DNA from: BS750m-G62 sp964577175
Lineage (GTDB): Bacteria > Planctomycetota > Phycisphaerae > FEN-1346
Reading direction: 5' to 3'
Assembly (NCBI GenBank): GCA_964577175.1
Contig: CAZNYC010000002.1
Location: 1-64,000 of the forward strand
Length of the DNA stretch: 64,000 bases
Part shown: positions 24,599-33,374 of the stretch, one piece after another
How positions within the stretch are numbered: the stretch's first letter is position 1
How the letters are laid out: each line of letters begins with the position of its first letter
The notes under the pieces: model-generated
Told to the model about the DNA's origin: nothing
Seen by the model: the letters and a program-made list of their open reading frames with translations, nothing else
Database searches by the model: none
Translations under genes and position numbers: made by a program

Positions 24599-25537
24599 GC
24601 CGTAGGTTCGCGGGTGTTCGTGCCGGAGCGTGCCCACGGGGGCCTTGTCGTCGGTCAGGACGGCCTCGTCGATCTCGCGGCCGGTGAGGACGCGGTACTC
24701 GTCGCGCACCAGGGCGGGCAGGTCGAAGCCCAGGTCCTTGCCGGCGGCGAGGCGCTCGGCCCGCTGGGCCCACGTGTCCTCGGAGACCCGCTCGCCGTGC
24801 TTCGTGCCGAAGACGATGACGTTGCCGGAGGTCCCCGCCCGGAAGAGGTACGTCTCGGGGAACACCTCCTGGAAGGTCCGGAGTTCCGCGTGGTAGAAGC
24901 GGTTGATGCCGTATTCCCACAGGTTCGAGGCCACCACGCCGCCCGGCTTCAGGTGGTCGCGCACGAGGCGGACGAACTCGACGGTCGTCAGGTGAAACGG
25001 GATGTGGTCGGCCGCGTAGGCGTCGAGCATGATGAGGTCGTACTGTTGGCGGGTGCGCTTCAGGTACATCCGCCCGTCCATCAGGATGACGCGCATCTGC
25101 GGCCCGCCCTCGAACGCGAAGTACTCCTGGGACACCCGGACGACGCCGGGGTCGAGTTCCACGATGTCCATGCGGATGTGGGGCCAGTGGTTGCCGATGA
25201 ACTTCGGGATCGACGCCCCGCCCAGCCCCACCAGGAGCACGTCTTTCGGGTCCGGGTGCAGCGCGAGGCCCGCGATGATGGACTTCGAGTAGCGCAGGTC
25301 CAAGGCGGTCGGGTCCTTGAGTTTCATGCTCGACTGAATGCCCCGCGACTTCGAGAAGTGCAGGCACCGGCGGCCTTCGTCCGGATAATCGACCACGCGG
25401 ATGCGGTAGTACCGCGACTCGCGGTCGTAGCGGACGTGGGTTTCCTCGGCGGCGCGGGTCTCGCCGAGCAGCCAGAGACCGAGCGCCACCGCGACGGTGG
25501 CCGTGACCACGCCCACGATTCCCAGCGTACGTTTCAT
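24593..25537 (-). CDS. spermidine-synthase-like protein with N-terminal membrane anchor
   Basis: This 314-residue protein has one N-terminal hydrophobic helix (residues 7-24), then a Rossmann methyltransferase-fold domain like spermidine synthase. It contains VLLVGLGGASIPKFIG (nucleotide-binding loop), DIVELDPGVVRVS, MDGRMYLKRT and YDLIMLDAY. The aminopropyltransferase active-site Asp is within LMLDAYAADHIPFH-like context. Such membrane-linked homologues usually lack proof of polyamine synthesis, and the substrate is open. It lies 112 bp upstream of its membrane-domain partner; in many genomes the two are one polypeptide. Confidence 0.8.
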   Translation of the reverse strand: MKRTLGIVGVVTATVAVALGLWLLGETRAAEETHVRYDRESRYYRIRVVDYPDEGRRCLHFSKSRGIQSSMKLKDPTALDLRYSKSIIAGLALHPDPKDVLLVGLGGASIPKFIGNHWPHIRMDIVELDPGVVRVSQEYFAFEGGPQMRVILMDGRMYLKRTRQQYDLIMLDAYAADHIPFHLTTVEFVRLVRDHLKPGGVVASNLWEYGINRFYHAELRTFQEVFPETYLFRAGTSGNVIVFGTKHGERVSEDTWAQRAERLAAGKDLGFDLPALVRDEYRVLTGREIDEAVLTDDKAPVGTLRHEHPRTYGE

Positions 25538-25705
25538 CGCCCATCCTTTCCTGCGCGACGCAGGTGGGCAGGGTACCGGCTGCGGCGGCGATTCGCCAGT
25601 GCATTTTCCGGCGCGGCGCTCAGCCGCCCCGCCGCCGGGCGACGGCGCCCCGCCGTTCGGACCACGCTTCGCACCACCTTCACGAGAGTCGCATCTGTTT
25701 TTCGT

Positions 25706-25734
25706 TTGACAGGCGGACGTTTTTGGGCTAAAGT
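25706..25734 (+). promoter_or_regulatory. sigma-70 promoter upstream of the broken secreted-protein gene
   Basis: TTGACA (25706-25711), 17-bp spacer, TAAAGT (25729-25734). This near-consensus promoter lies about 120 bp before the remnant reading frame. Confidence 0.6.
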
Positions 25735-25855
25735 TCCGTCAGGTAACAAGCAAGGCTGAATGCTCCCGGGGCTATGTCTGCCGACAGGCAGGCTGGCCCC
25801 TTGTCTATTGCGCAGGAGACCGACGTTTGTAAAAACGAGGGCATCGCGCCCGCCC

Positions 25856-26990
25856 ATGCCGGGCCAACCGGTGCTCCGAACCGTCCTGAAGCCATGGGGG
25901 GGCGTGCCGCATGCTGACGGAACCGGGACCGCACCAACACCCGTATGGCTCAACCGGAAACGCGCATCGCCGGACAGGTGGTCGTCCTGGCCGGGAGAAC
26001 GTCCGGACGCCCACGACCTCCGGCCGCAACTCGAACCGCTGCAACAGCGGCTCCTGCTCGCCGCGTTTCCCCTGGCCAACATCAACGGCCCGTCGCTCGA
26101 CTCCGACCCCTCCCTGCCGGTGGCCGCCGGCGACGCCTACTACTTCACCGCCGACGACAGCGTGCACGGCCGGGAACTCTGGCGGACGGACGGCACCGCC
26201 GACGGTACCACGCTCGTCAAGGATATCCTGCCCGGCCCCGACGGGGCCGCCCCCTACCAGTTCGCCGTCGCCGGCGACACCCTTTTCTTCTCCGCCAACG
26301 ATGACGCGCACGGGCGCGTACTCTGGAAAACGGACGGCACGGAGGCCGGCACCGTCCTGGTCCGCGACATCGAGCCCGGCGAAGACGGGTCCTCGCCGTG
26401 GTACGCCGTCCCCCTCGGCGACAAACTTCGACTTCGACGCCGATGCCGACGTCGATCAGGCCGACGCCCACGCCTTCGCCGCACGCCTGGGCACGGACCT
26501 CTGGGCGCCGACCGTCCGGTACACGTGCATCGGCGACGCGCAGCGCCAGCGATCGATGGTGTCCAGCCTGACCGTCCGGTTCAGCGATCCGGTCGCGCTC
26601 GAGGCCGGGGCGTTTGTTCTCGCCCGTCGCGACGGCACCGGCATGACCCTCGACGCGACGAACCCGTCGGGCGACGACCGGACGTACCGCATCACCTTCG
26701 CGGGGCCGGGAATCGAGGCGGGCTCGCTGTCCGACGGCGTGTACCAACTCCGTATCCGGGCGGACCGCGCCCGCAACCGGTGGTGCCGGCCGTACGCGGG
26801 CGACCCGGTGGCCCCGGCGTTCCACCGCCTGTACGTCGACGCCGACGGCGACGGCCGGGGCGCTTGTGGCGTGTCGGCGTCGACGGCGGCCCGCGCGCTG
26901 AATCCTCCCGATTCCTCCGCGCCAGGTTTGCAGGGCTGCGCGGCGGGTACTCCAGGCCCGCCGCGCTTCCCGGACGGACCGCCAGGACGG
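25856..26990 (+). pseudogene. remnant of a large secreted ELWxxDGT/dockerin-type planctomycete protein
   Basis: In one frame the N-terminus reads LRPQLEPLQQRLLLAA, the planctomycete LEPRxLLSA export-type motif. Next come two ELWxxDGT repeats (ELWRTDGTADGTTLVKDI and a VLWKTDGTEAGT copy) up to GDKL near 26425. The frame is then lost; a different frame continues with FDFDADADVDQADAHAFAA (dockerin/EF-hand-like), a beta-sandwich (VSSLTVRFSDPVALEAGAF) and FHRLYVDADGDG, a second dockerin-like unit that also degenerates. Intact proteins of this type are usually many hundreds of residues long. An internal deletion with frameshift best explains the join. The start codon is uncertain. Confidence 0.7.
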
Positions 26991-26992
26991 CC

Positions 26993-27676
26993 TTACTTCT
27001 CGCCGTGCGGGCACGACTTCAGGACCATGAACCAGTCCAGGACCCTGGTGTCCTCGGCGGGGGCTTCGGTCCGTTCCTTCGCCGTGCCGCAGGACCCCGG
27101 CGGCGGGACGATGACGTCGTCGCCCGGCCGCCAGTTCGCCGGGGTGGCCACGTTGTGCTCGTCGGAATGCTGCATGGCCTGGACGAGGCGTTTGATCTCG
27201 TCCATGTTCCGCCCGTTGGAGAGCGGGTAGTAGAGGATGGCCCGGACCGTGGCCTCCGGGTCGATGACGAAGACCGCGCGGACGGCCTGGGTGGTGCTCG
27301 CCTCCGGCTGGAGCATGCCGAACGCCTTGGCCACCTCCATCGTCAGGTCGCTGATGACGGGGAACATGACCTCGACATCTTTCATGCCCTTGTACTCGAT
27401 GCGTTCCTTGATGGTCCGCAGCCACGCGATGTGGCTGTAGGTGGAATCGATGGAGAGTCCGAGCAGTTCGCAGTTGAGTTCCTTGAACTCCTTCGCCATG
27501 GAGGCGAAGGTCATGAACTCGGTCGTGCAGACGGGCGTGAAGTCCGCCGGGTGCGAGAAGAAGACGACCCATTTGCCCTTGTAATCATCGGGGAACGTGA
27601 TGGGGCCCTGGGTGGTCTCGGCCTTGAACGCCGGCGCCTTCTCGCCGATGAGCGGCATCCTGTTCTGGTTACACAT
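26993..27676 (-). CDS. peroxiredoxin (archaeal-type, Prx6 subgroup)
   Basis: This 227-residue thiol peroxidase reduces H2O2 and organic peroxides. The peroxidatic Cys50 is in DFTPVCTTEF. Two further cysteines near the C-terminus (PPPGSCGTA and LKSCPHGEK) match the resolving cysteines of the long archaeal-type peroxiredoxins. The ATG at 27676 has AAGGAG 7 nt upstream; the ATG at 27682 is too close to it. It lies on the same strand as, and downstream of, catalase and the PerR-type regulator, forming an oxidative-stress group. A family A repeat separates it from the catalase gene. Confidence 0.93.
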   Translation of the reverse strand: MCNQNRMPLIGEKAPAFKAETTQGPITFPDDYKGKWVVFFSHPADFTPVCTTEFMTFASMAKEFKELNCELLGLSIDSTYSHIAWLRTIKERIEYKGMKDVEVMFPVISDLTMEVAKAFGMLQPEASTTQAVRAVFVIDPEATVRAILYYPLSNGRNMDEIKRLVQAMQHSDEHNVATPANWRPGDDVIVPPPGSCGTAKERTEAPAEDTRVLDWFMVLKSCPHGEK

Positions 27677-27709
27677 TAACATGCTCCTTTCGTTGTCCCT
27701 TGGGCCCGT

Positions 27710-27838
27710 TCGTACTACTGCGCTGCTTCCCGCGCGGCGGGTCTCCGTACCCGCCGCGCAGCCCTGCAAGAGGCGTTTCGAGCGCGGTGGGTGCGGAGAC
27801 CCACCGCGCAACAGGCCGACCCGGCGTTGCCGTGTTAG
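27710..27838. repeat. family A element with full double hairpin
   Basis: GCGCGGCGGGT-CTCCGT-ACCCGCCGCGC, spacer AGCCCTGCAAGAGGCGTTTC, then GCGCGGTGGGT-GCGGAG-ACCCACCGCGC, ending GGCGTTGCCGTGTTAG. This is the cleanest copy in the window. It lies between the catalase stop and the peroxiredoxin start. Confidence 0.85.
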
Positions 27839-27863
27839 ACGGTGCTCGTCATGAGCGGATGCC

Positions 27864-29372
27864 TCACGCCGACGTCGCCGCGACACGATCTTCCTGCGAC
27901 ATGGCGGCCAGTTGCTCGATTTCTTCGGAGTCCAGGCCCAGTCCCTCGGCGACGCCCCGGCCGTAGTCCGGGTCCGCCTTGAAGAACAGGGCCGCTTGGC
28001 GGCGCTGGATGCGTCTCGGGGCGCCGCCCAGGTGGGCCACGATGTTCCCGACGAGGTGGGCGCGGTCGGTGTCCGTCATGACGTGGCGGAAGAGGTTGCC
28101 CGCCTGGACGAAGTCGTCGTCGGTCAGGTCCTGCGGATGGCGGGCGGCGTGACCCTCGGTGTCGAACGGCGGTTCGGCGACGGACGGGCCGGGCGCGGGC
28201 CCGCCCATGGAGTTGGGCCAGTAGTTCGGCCTGCCGCCGCCGTTGTCGTCGAACCGCATGGCCCCGTCGCGCTGGTAGTTGGCGGCCGTGCAGTTGCGCG
28301 GCGCGTTGATGGGCAGCAACTGGTAGTTCGGCCCCAGGCGGTGCAGGTGCGCGTCGTGGTAGGAGACGACCCGCGCCTGGAGCATCTTGTCCGGCGAGGG
28401 GGCGATGCCCGGCACGACGTTGCCGGGGCTGAACGCCGCCTGCTCCACCTCCGCGAAGTAGTTGGCCGGGTTGCGGCTGAGGGTCATGCGGCCGATCTCG
28501 ACGAGCGGGTAGTCCTCGTGCGGCCAGACCTTCGTGATGTCGAAGATGTCCCACCGGTAGCCGGCGGCGTCCTCGGCGGGCATGATCTGGACGCACACGC
28601 GCCACGACGGGAAGTCGCCCGCCGCGATGGCCTTATACAGGTCCTTTGTGGCGTGGTCGGGTTCCGAGCCGGCCAGGAGGGTGGCCTCCTCGCGCGCCAG
28701 GTTCTCGATGCCCTGGTCCGTCTTGAAGTGGTACTGCACCCAGAAGATGCGCCCCTCGGCGTTGTACCACTTGAACGTGTGGCTGCTGTATCCGTTCATG
28801 TGGCGATACGTGCGCGGCGTGCCGCGGTCGGAGAACAGGATCGTCACCTGGTGGACGGACTCGGGCGTCAGCGACAGGAAGTCCCAGAACATGTCGGGGT
28901 CCGGCGCGTTGGTGGCCGGGTGCCGCTTCTGCGTGTGGATGAAGTCGGGGAACTTGAGGGGGTCGCGGATGAAGAAGACCGGCGTGTTGTTGCCGGTCAT
29001 GTCGTAGTTGCCCTCCTCGGTGTAGAACTTGACGGCAAAGCCGCGCGGGTCGCGGGCGGCGTCGGCGGAGCCCTTCTCGCCGCCGACCGTCGAGAAGCGG
29101 GCGAAGACCTCGGTTGCTTTGCCCTTCTTCGAGAGGAACGCCGCCCGGGTGTAGTCGCTCATGTCGGCGGTGCACTCGAACACGCCGTGGGCGCCCGCGC
29201 CCTTGGCGTGGACGACGCGCTCGGGAATCCGCTCGCGGTTGAAGTGGGCGAGTTTCTCCGCCAGGTGCACGTCCTGAATCAGGACGGGGCCGTGCGGGCC
29301 CGCCGTCAGGCTCTGCTGGTCGTTGTCGACCGGTATGCCGGAGGCCGTCGTCAATCGTTTCTTATCTGCCAT
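27864..29372 (-). CDS. katA: monofunctional haem catalase
   Basis: This 502-residue clade-3-size catalase converts H2O2 to water and oxygen. The distal catalytic His55 is in ERVVHAKGAGAHG, the Asn in MTGNNTPVFFIRDP, and the proximal haem-ligand Tyr in ARVVSYHDAHLHRLGPNY. The usual proximal DTQRHR reads DAHLHR. The ATG at 29372 follows GAAAGGAGACAGGCC. A putative operator (29396-29416) just upstream is shared with the perR-type gene, which lies 90 bp upstream on the same strand. Cytoplasmic; no signal peptide. Confidence 0.95.
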   Translation of the reverse strand: MADKKRLTTASGIPVDNDQQSLTAGPHGPVLIQDVHLAEKLAHFNRERIPERVVHAKGAGAHGVFECTADMSDYTRAAFLSKKGKATEVFARFSTVGGEKGSADAARDPRGFAVKFYTEEGNYDMTGNNTPVFFIRDPLKFPDFIHTQKRHPATNAPDPDMFWDFLSLTPESVHQVTILFSDRGTPRTYRHMNGYSSHTFKWYNAEGRIFWVQYHFKTDQGIENLAREEATLLAGSEPDHATKDLYKAIAAGDFPSWRVCVQIMPAEDAAGYRWDIFDITKVWPHEDYPLVEIGRMTLSRNPANYFAEVEQAAFSPGNVVPGIAPSPDKMLQARVVSYHDAHLHRLGPNYQLLPINAPRNCTAANYQRDGAMRFDDNGGGRPNYWPNSMGGPAPGPSVAEPPFDTEGHAARHPQDLTDDDFVQAGNLFRHVMTDTDRAHLVGNIVAHLGGAPRRIQRRQAALFFKADPDYGRGVAEGLGLDSEEIEQLAAMSQEDRVAATSA

Positions 29373-29395
29373 GGCCTGTCTCCTTTCTCGAGAAG

Positions 29396-29416
29396 TTCCT
29401 AGATCGTACGCGTTCC
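29396..29416. promoter_or_regulatory. putative PerR operator upstream of catalase
   Basis: TTCCTA-N2-TCGTA-N4-TTCC on the plus strand, 24 bp upstream of the catalase ATG. The identical pattern with the same spacing occurs on the minus strand at 29930-29950, upstream of the PerR-type gene. It differs from the Bacillus PerR box. Confidence 0.6.
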
Positions 29417-29461
29417 TAACTTCAAGGTAACAAAAGTCCCCCCTCCTGCACGTCCTCCGTT

Positions 29462-29914
29462 TCAGTCCTTCCGTCCGAGGCACTCCGCGCAGATGCCGCG
29501 CACCTGCACGTGGGCCGAGGCCACCCGCCCGATCGCCTTCGCCGACCGCGGAATGGGCAGGTCGTCCAGCGCCCGGCTGCGGAAATCCTTCACTGCCCCA
29601 CACCGGGTGCAGACGAAGTGGTGATGGCGTTCGGTGTCGGCGTCGTAGCGGGCGGGCCCGCCGAGGATATCGGCCCGCGAGACGAGCCCGTGTGCCTCCA
29701 GCGTCGCCAGGGTCCGGTACACCGTGTCGCGCGAGACGGCCGGCACCCGCTCCGAGACCCGCTGGTACACGGTCTCGGCGTCCGGATGCTCGTCGGTGGC
29801 GGCGAGTTCGCGGAAGATTTCCATCCGCTGGTGCGTGACGCGGAGCCCCTTGCGGCGGAGTGTCTTGACCGCCTCGTCGATTCGGCGCTCGAGTTCCGCC
29901 TTCGCCACGGCCAC
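29462..29914 (-). CDS. perR: Fur-family peroxide regulator (PerR-like)
   Basis: This 150-residue Fur-family metalloregulator has an N-terminal winged helix (LRVTHQRMEIFRELAATDEHPDAETVY; recognition region SRDTVYRTLATLE). The C-terminal metal domain has ERHHHFVCTRC and ICAECLG, the two CxxC pairs of the structural zinc site. Its position beside catalase and peroxiredoxin argues for PerR rather than Fur. The start is a GTG (29914) six bases after GGAGG; a GTG two codons later is possible. A candidate operator lies 15 bp upstream, suggesting autoregulation. Sensing by metal-catalysed His oxidation is known for PerR and is inferred here. Confidence 0.88.
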   Translation of the reverse strand: MAVAKAELERRIDEAVKTLRRKGLRVTHQRMEIFRELAATDEHPDAETVYQRVSERVPAVSRDTVYRTLATLEAHGLVSRADILGGPARYDADTERHHHFVCTRCGAVKDFRSRALDDLPIPRSAKAIGRVASAHVQVRGICAECLGRKD

Positions 29915-29929
29915 GGTCGACCTCCAGTC

Positions 29930-29950
29930 GGAAGTATTACGACTTAGGAA
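29930..29950. promoter_or_regulatory. putative PerR autoregulatory operator
   Basis: Minus-strand TTCCTA-N2-TCGTA-N4-TTCC, matching the catalase site at 29396-29416 in every fixed position and in spacing. It is centred about 25 bp upstream of the regulator's GTG. Confidence 0.6.
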
Positions 29951-30036
29951 ATGATAGGCCGCGCGGCGGGGCGGCGTCAAGCGGCTTCTGAAATGAAACC
30001 CGCCTCACGGCGTCGTAGGCTTCCGACGGGAAGGCC

Positions 30037-31563
30037 TTACGCCCCCGGCCGCATCGCGGAGAACCGCTCCAGCCACGCCTTCGTGATCGCGGAGGCGCGG
30101 GCCGCCTTCAGCGCCGGCCCGGGCGCCGGCGCCGCGGCCTCACGATCACCTTTTACCGCCGGCTCGCGGGCGGGGGCCAGGGCCGGGTCGTCCAGGTCCA
30201 GGCGGTACAGGATCTGGTTGTAGTCGTACCGCGGCGTCGGGTGCGGGTTGTCGGCGAACTGCTGCGTGTACGTCCCCTCGAAGAGCAGGACGGGGGAGTC
30301 CGGCGGCGTCAGTTCCGGATGAATCCGCGGGTTGTAGAACGTGTAGTTGTCATGGCTCAGTACCTTGACGGCCTTGCCCCACGGGCCGGTCGGCGACTGC
30401 GCCTCGGCGTACCACAGTTCGCCGAAGACCGACGGCTTGCCGAAGTTCTGCATGAACACCGTGACGTACCGCTTGCGGAACGGATTCCACACCACGTTGC
30501 CGGTGTGCGGTTTGACGGGTTTGCCGTCCTCGGCGGAGGTGAGCGACTCGGGGGGCGCGAGGACCTCCCAGGTGGACGGGTCCTGCCACGCCTCGAACGT
30601 GGCGGGGCACCGCAGTTTGGGCAGCGGGTCGCCGAAGAGCACCCACCGCCGGCCGGCCGGGTCCGTCCGGAAGAGGGGATGGCCGATGGGGACGGGCGGC
30701 GGTTTGGGGGCGTCCTCCGACTTCGTCCAGACGGTCTTGTGCGGCTCGAAGCGGGCCGACGACTCGTTCCACACGCACAGGCCGTATTCGTACGCCTCCA
30801 GCGGCGGCTTGATCTTGGCGTACGTGGCCACCAGGCGCGGCGTGCCGTCGGCGTCCGGCAGGCTGACGTACCCGCTCGCCCACGTGGGCCCGCTGCCGGG
30901 CATCTTGCATACGCCGCGGGGCCGACCGTCGTCGGCCCGGAAGATGTCGTACTCCAGTCGCACGGGCGGCTCGTAAGACTGGAGCGGGCGGACGGGCGTC
31001 GTCGCGCTCGACATGTGGAAGATGCCGAGCGGGTAGTGCGGCAAGGTCGTGTCGCCCCACGCCCAGTAAAGCCGGCCGCGATGGACCGCCGTCTGGACGC
31101 TGTCGCATCCGAGGACGCCGGACTCCGCGGGGCCCGCCTCCCGGCCGCAGCGCCGGCTCTCGGCGAAGAGGCCGCCGCCCGTCAGCCGGCCGAGGCGCTT
31201 GGCGACGATCGTCCGCGTAACCTCCACGCGCACCGTCTTGCCGGGCTCGGGCGTGATGCGGACGCCGCGGTAGCCGAAGCCGTCCTTCGGCACCTCGTAG
31301 CCGGGGCTGTGGACGAACAGCCACGTCTCCCGGCCCATGAGTTCGGGCAGGTCGAAGGCGGCGACGCCGGCGTTGTCCGTCACCAGCCGCACGTTGTGCG
31401 TGGTGCGGAGGATGACGAGCGGGACGGGCCAGCCGGTGCCTTTCTCGACGACCCGGATGCAGCAGGGCTCCGTGGCGCCGGCGGCCGTGGCGGCCGCGAC
31501 GATAACCGACGTCGAGAGCAGGAGGGCCGTGAGCGAGAGCGTCAGCGTTCGAATCGGGGTCAT
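30037..31563 (-). CDS. secreted five-bladed-propeller-like glycosidase-family protein
   Basis: This 508-residue exported protein has a signal peptide (about residues 1-30, AATAAGATE) followed by an Ig/carboxypeptidase-regulatory-like domain (RVVEKGTGWPVPLVIL to VRVEVTRT, about 33-120). The rest has blade-like repeats (RLYWAWGDTTLP, YGLCVWNESSARF, RRWVLFGDPLP, VFGELWYAEAQSPTGPW), like GH43/GH117-type planctomycete proteins. Catalytic acids cannot be assigned confidently. It is divergently placed from the sulfatase gene, and together they may act on sulfated polysaccharide, which is inferred only from adjacency. Confidence 0.7.
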   Translation of the reverse strand: MTPIRTLTLSLTALLLSTSVIVAAATAAGATEPCCIRVVEKGTGWPVPLVILRTTHNVRLVTDNAGVAAFDLPELMGRETWLFVHSPGYEVPKDGFGYRGVRITPEPGKTVRVEVTRTIVAKRLGRLTGGGLFAESRRCGREAGPAESGVLGCDSVQTAVHRGRLYWAWGDTTLPHYPLGIFHMSSATTPVRPLQSYEPPVRLEYDIFRADDGRPRGVCKMPGSGPTWASGYVSLPDADGTPRLVATYAKIKPPLEAYEYGLCVWNESSARFEPHKTVWTKSEDAPKPPPVPIGHPLFRTDPAGRRWVLFGDPLPKLRCPATFEAWQDPSTWEVLAPPESLTSAEDGKPVKPHTGNVVWNPFRKRYVTVFMQNFGKPSVFGELWYAEAQSPTGPWGKAVKVLSHDNYTFYNPRIHPELTPPDSPVLLFEGTYTQQFADNPHPTPRYDYNQILYRLDLDDPALAPAREPAVKGDREAAAPAPGPALKAARASAITKAWLERFSAMRPGA

Positions 31564-31821
31564 GGGGGGCTCCTGCCGTGGCGTTTCCGGCGCGGCGGGC
31601 TCGGCACACGCTTCCGCATGGACCGACCCGCGGCGCACGGGTCAGCGTTGTCGTGTCAACGGGGATTACCGTACCGCGCCGGGCGCGGTGAAGGCAACGG
31701 CTTTGTGTACGGGACTGCCAAGGGCGCGCGGCGACACGGTCTGGCGTTGGCCCCGTGTCGTCTCGTATAATGCTGCCGGAGCGTTGCCCCGTTGCCGGGG
31801 CGGCCAGAGAAAGGATGTCGC

Positions 31822-33165
31822 ATGTCCATGACCATTATATCTCGCCGGAGTTTCCTTCGCGCCGGCGCCGTCGCGGGACTGGGGACCTGGGCCGCTTCGG
31901 CCGCGCGGTCGGCCGGTGCCGCCGCCTCCTCGGCCGGCCGGCCCAACATCGTCCTTATCATGGCCGACGACCTCGGCTACGAGACCATCGGGGCGAACGG
32001 CGGCACGTCGTACAGGACGCCGGTCCTCGACGCGATGGCCGAGCGCGGCATACGGTTCGAGCACTGCCACGCCCAGCCGCTGTGCACGCCGTCGCGCGTC
32101 AAGATCATGACGGGCATCTACAACGTCCGCAACTACGTCCGGTTCGGCCTGCTCGACCCGAAGGAAACAACCTTCGCCAACCTGCTGAAGCAGGACGGGT
32201 ACGCCACGTGCGTGGTCGGCAAGTGGCAACTCGAGGGCGGGTTCGACGCGCCGTACGGTTTCGGCTTCGACGAGTACTGCCTGTGGCAACTGGGTCGCAG
32301 GCCCGGCCGGTATCCCAACCCCGGCCTGGAGGTCAACGGCAAGCGGGTGGACTACACCGACGGCGAGTACGGCCCGGACGTCGTCAGCGACTACGCCTGC
32401 GACTTCATTCGCCGCCACAAGGACGGGCCGTTCCTCGTCTACTACCCGATGATCCTGACGCACTGCCCGTTCGAGCCGACGCCCGATTCGCCCGACTGGG
32501 ACCCCGAGAGCAAAGGCTCGAAGACCTACAAGGGCGACCCGAAGTATTTCGGCGACATGGTCACGTACATGGATAAGATCGTTGGGAAGATCCTCCGGAC
32601 CCTGGAGGAGGCGGGCGCGGGCGAGAACACGCTCGTCCTCTTCGCCGGCGACAACGGGACGGACCGGCCGGTCGTCTCCGAGATGAACGGCCGGAAGGTG
32701 GCCGGCGCCAAGGGCTCGACGACCGACGCCGGCACCCGGGTGCCGCTCATCGTCGACTGGCCCGCCCGGGCGGAGGGCGGCCGCGTCCTGGACGACCTCG
32801 TGGACTTCAGCGATTTCCTGCCCACCCTGTGCGAGGCCGCCGACGTGCCGGTCCCGGACAAACTCGATATCGACGGCCGCTCCTTCCTGCCGCAGATCAA
32901 GGGCAGGGAAGGGAACCCGCGGGACTGGATCTACTGCTGGTACTCGCGGTCCGGCAAGTCGAAGAAAGCGAAGGTCTTCGCCCGCACCCGGCGGTACAAG
33001 TTGTACGCGAGCGGCACGTTCTACGACGTGGCGAAGGACCCGTTGGAGAAACATCCACTCGGCGACAAGTCGGCCGACCTCTCCGCTGAGGCGAAACGCG
33101 CCCGAGACAGGCTCGCGGATGTTCTGAACCGGTACGCGGACGCGCGTCCCGAGCGGCTGGGGTGA
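31822..33165 (+). CDS. Tat-exported type I sulfatase
   Basis: This 447-residue arylsulfatase-family enzyme hydrolyses sulfate esters. The formylglycine site is C88 in PLCTPSRVKIMTG (CxPSR, cysteine type). Metal ligands are Asp-Asp in IMADDLGYET and Asp-Asn in FAGDNGTD; the catalytic Lys is in VVGKWQLEGG. The N-terminus SRRSFLRAG followed by a hydrophobic stretch is a twin-arginine signal. The first ATG (31822) after AAAGGA is used. No formylglycine-generating enzyme or anaerobic maturase lies in the window. The substrate is unknown. Confidence 0.92.
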   Translation: MSMTIISRRSFLRAGAVAGLGTWAASAARSAGAAASSAGRPNIVLIMADDLGYETIGANGGTSYRTPVLDAMAERGIRFEHCHAQPLCTPSRVKIMTGIYNVRNYVRFGLLDPKETTFANLLKQDGYATCVVGKWQLEGGFDAPYGFGFDEYCLWQLGRRPGRYPNPGLEVNGKRVDYTDGEYGPDVVSDYACDFIRRHKDGPFLVYYPMILTHCPFEPTPDSPDWDPESKGSKTYKGDPKYFGDMVTYMDKIVGKILRTLEEAGAGENTLVLFAGDNGTDRPVVSEMNGRKVAGAKGSTTDAGTRVPLIVDWPARAEGGRVLDDLVDFSDFLPTLCEAADVPVPDKLDIDGRSFLPQIKGREGNPRDWIYCWYSRSGKSKKAKVFARTRRYKLYASGTFYDVAKDPLEKHPLGDKSADLSAEAKRARDRLADVLNRYADARPERLG

Positions 33166-33374
33166 ATCCCGGGCGGGTCCGAGACGCCGGCCCCGTTAGC
33201 CCTGCAACGCTAACTCGTGCGCGGCGGGCCGGATGACTCGCCCCGCCGTACGCGAACCGTTTACCCTCATTTCGCCGAATCCCCAATCTTCGAAACCGTT
33301 CTTGCCGCGCCGCGGCTTGACTCGCGCCGCCGGCCGTGTAAAATAGGGTTTTTCCCCAAGGCGGAGCGAGTGGC

